48,967 bases of DNA from IMG/VR virus record IMGVR_UViG_3300025168_000137, positions 1-48,967 of that record; one strand, 5' to 3'. Below, in pieces: positions 46,885 to 48,967 of the stretch. The notes below the pieces were generated by a model. The model ran no database searches, had not been told where the DNA came from, and saw only the letters and a list, made by a program, of their open reading frames with translations. This DNA comes from a virus. A program made the translations under genes and the position numbers. Within the stretch, counting starts at the first letter, position 1, and each line of letters begins with the position of its first letter.

Positions 46885-48967
46885 ATGCCTGGACCGTTTA
46901 ATAAAGGAAACTATAGTGCCCCTATGGGAGAAAGTTCAGTTCCTGCTGCACCATCAGTTAACCCCCCAATAGAAGCCCCTGTTGTAGGTAGTAGATTCTT
47001 TAATGTATGTTTTGAAGATAGTTTATTATCTTCAAAAGGATGGACAAGACCTAGATGGGAAGGAACTAAATTAATAGGATTATATTACAATGAATTTACA
47101 GATGAAATGGAAGATGGGAAACATTTAGGTCCCTTACAAAATAGATATGTAGATAATTATATAGATGGAATGAATTTTATAATAAGATCTGGAGAAAGAG
47201 CAGGTTTTAATTATTATAAATGTACAGGTCCTTTTAAAGAAACAATAGGAAATGTTGTTGAACCACATTCAGCTAGTGGAATAGGAACAACTTTATATGA
47301 TGTATATGCTAAATCTTTAAGATGGATTAATGAATTTAATGAAGATTTAGAAGAGTGGGAAAAATACCCTCCAAAACACGCTAGTTGGGTGTGGGATCCT
47401 CATTCTCCTAATTCACAGGGGGGAATTGGACTATACGTAGACGATGCAGCTTCAAACCCTATTGTTTACCCCTCAGGATATACGCTAGATGGGGTAAATG
47501 TTGGGGGTCAAATAGATAAATTATGTTTACAAAGAAATGCATCTACATCTACATTTGAAGAAGCTTTATTTTATACAGGATCTGAATATTATGGAAAAGA
47601 TTTACATAACCATGCTCCTTTTTCTGAAATCTCAAATAATGTTCCTTTAACTCCTTCTCGTCATTATAAAATAGATCCCTATACTCAAAAACAAGATCAT
47701 ATAGAAAGATTTGGTGATTTTCATATTCCTAAACCTATAATGTTAAATCCAATTGACCCTAAAGGGCTTAATGGTCCACCTAAACATTTATCACATAATG
47801 GGCCTTTAGGATCAGAAACTATAATAACTTATGTTTCAAGATCATATAATTATGATGGGACAGGTTTACCGGTATTAGCTAATCCTTGGACAGATACTGA
47901 AATAACTAGATCAGCTATAATACCTAGAAGAAAATCAGAAGGGGATATTAGCCATGGAACAGATCCTGTGATTGCAACTTATTCAAATGCTATTTTTGTA
48001 GGTAATTCAATATTTGGATATCAAGAAAACGAGGTGTTTCCAGGACCAGGTCCTGATTTTTCTTATGTAAGATTAGATAAAGCAGTAGTTTTTAATTCTG
48101 AAGATGATTCTTTCTTTGTACAAGAAATAAGAAAAAAAGGAGAAGATGCAGTATTTGCAAAATTAATGCAATCAACTTTTCCTTGGGCTTCTGAATTTAA
48201 AATTAAATTATTAGATTATGAACACCCTAACAACTTAGATACAAGTTATAATGTACATTGGAATAAAGGATATTTTTCAGAAGTTGCAAGTTACACAACA
48301 GAATCTTCAAATCTAATGCCTCAAGGACATTTCCCAGGAACAGGAATACATTTTGGAGAAGATGGAAGGTGGTTAACAGATTATCATGCTACAGATAATC
48401 CTTATGGACACCCAACAGAAAAAGCAATCTACACAACTTTACGTGATAATTTAATAGCTCAAAATTGGAAAGAAATAGAAAAAGAAGATAAAGCTACTGC
48501 AGTCTTATATGAAGGAACGGGGGGCGCAGCGTCTAGAGAAACAGGAAAAGGAGGAGGTTTTTTCTATTTAGCAAGTGATGAGGGAGGAGGAGAAGCAGCT
48601 AATCTTCATACGGGTTTTAAAGCAGCAGGTATGGGAATAGGAAAAAACCAAAATACATTCCCTGAACACCCTAGTCCCCAAGTAAATGGAAATTGGCAAA
48701 CAGGTCCAGGATATGCAGGATATATGGGTATGGATCCTTTTCCTGGGGGAATGAGATATTATAATTCAAGATTTGTTCCTATTGACATGTATGGAGATGG
48801 TTTATCCCAATATAAAGATCTTAGTGGAAATTTAAGTTCAAGACATCTGTCTGGTAGAATGCTAACAGGTACTTTTAAAGTAAACTTTAAAAATCCTTCA
48901 GCAAGATGGTGGTTTGAACAAGGGGGACAAAAAGATTTATTTTGGGCATCTGAAAGTATGGCGGGAG
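46885..48967 (+). CDS. Virion-type protein, truncated by the window end
   Basis: ATG 46885 starts a frame with no stop through base 48967 (694 complete codons plus one base), so the gene continues beyond the window. The chain has a Pro/Ser-rich start (MPGPFNKGNYSAPMGESSVP) and no signal peptide. It then shows a beta-rich, aromatic sequence with GWTRPRWEGTKLIGLYYNEF near 50 and ERFGDFHIPKPIMLNPIDPK near 275. The composition (Gly, Tyr, Asn, Pro) equals that of the giant gene before it. It is likely another tail/baseplate component; no family is recognised. Confidence 0.65.
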   Translation, partial: MPGPFNKGNYSAPMGESSVPAAPSVNPPIEAPVVGSRFFNVCFEDSLLSSKGWTRPRWEGTKLIGLYYNEFTDEMEDGKHLGPLQNRYVDNYIDGMNFIIRSGERAGFNYYKCTGPFKETIGNVVEPHSASGIGTTLYDVYAKSLRWINEFNEDLEEWEKYPPKHASWVWDPHSPNSQGGIGLYVDDAASNPIVYPSGYTLDGVNVGGQIDKLCLQRNASTSTFEEALFYTGSEYYGKDLHNHAPFSEISNNVPLTPSRHYKIDPYTQKQDHIERFGDFHIPKPIMLNPIDPKGLNGPPKHLSHNGPLGSETIITYVSRSYNYDGTGLPVLANPWTDTEITRSAIIPRRKSEGDISHGTDPVIATYSNAIFVGNSIFGYQENEVFPGPGPDFSYVRLDKAVVFNSEDDSFFVQEIRKKGEDAVFAKLMQSTFPWASEFKIKLLDYEHPNNLDTSYNVHWNKGYFSEVASYTTESSNLMPQGHFPGTGIHFGEDGRWLTDYHATDNPYGHPTEKAIYTTLRDNLIAQNWKEIEKEDKATAVLYEGTGGAASRETGKGGGFFYLASDEGGGEAANLHTGFKAAGMGIGKNQNTFPEHPSPQVNGNWQTGPGYAGYMGMDPFPGGMRYYNSRFVPIDMYGDGLSQYKDLSGNLSSRHLSGRMLTGTFKVNFKNPSARWWFEQGGQKDLFWASESMAG

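Overview
The window is part of a large, AT-rich contractile-tailed (T4-like, myovirus-type) phage genome whose host is most likely a marine member of the Bacteroidetes/Flavobacteriia. Every supported gene lies on the + strand, with very short gaps and many TAATG or ATGA stop/start overlaps. Phage identity rests on a gp25-type baseplate wedge protein, a gp6/baseplate-J-type protein, a gp55-like late sigma factor, a baseplate-hub OB-type protein and a 4352-residue structural protein. The host assignment rests on three independent signals: two proteins with type IX secretion (T9SS) C-terminal sorting domains, a secretion route found in Bacteroidetes; three copies of a promoter of the Bacteroidetes type (TTG, 20 nt, TATnTTTA); and A-rich translation starts without Shine-Dalgarno sequences.

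Layout. 1-1.6 kb: promoter, small unknown gene, terminator, an unusually GC-rich structured patch, a small basic protein and a SET-domain protein. 1.6-3.7 kb: two tandem duplicated beta-rich Gly/Ser/Thr proteins and small genes. 3.7-7.4 kb: an envelope and secretion cluster with a lipoprotein, a membrane-anchored lytic transglycosylase, a T5orf172/GIY-YIG-like protein and three signal-peptide proteins, the last with a T9SS type B sorting domain. 7.4-9.9 kb: a metallopeptidase/VWA protein and small genes. 9.94-10.27 kb: a circularly permuted (two-piece) tmRNA gene followed by an intrinsic terminator. 10.3-16.85 kb: a second envelope cluster with a putative outer-membrane beta-barrel, two related membrane/coiled-coil proteins, a thioredoxin-fold secreted protein and a 1373-residue T9SS cargo protein with a MAM-like domain and 27 Cys repeats. 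16.9-22.7 kb: coiled-coil, acidic and small proteins, a PD-(D/E)XK-like protein, an HD hydrolase and the gp55-like sigma factor. 22.7-48.97 kb: the baseplate/tail module, ending in a gene cut by the window edge.

Working model (inference). The sigma factor would direct transcription of the structural genes from a recurring TATATTTATA-like element. The early and accessory part carries host-type promoters and genes aimed at the cell envelope (peptidoglycan, outer membrane, T9SS export) and at host control (SET protein, tmRNA, VWA peptidase). The most unusual item is the permuted tmRNA. Its two halves form a correct acceptor stem with the G3-U70 pair recognised by alanyl-tRNA synthetase, a T arm and a P2-like helix, and it encodes a degron-like tag ending in LAMAA.
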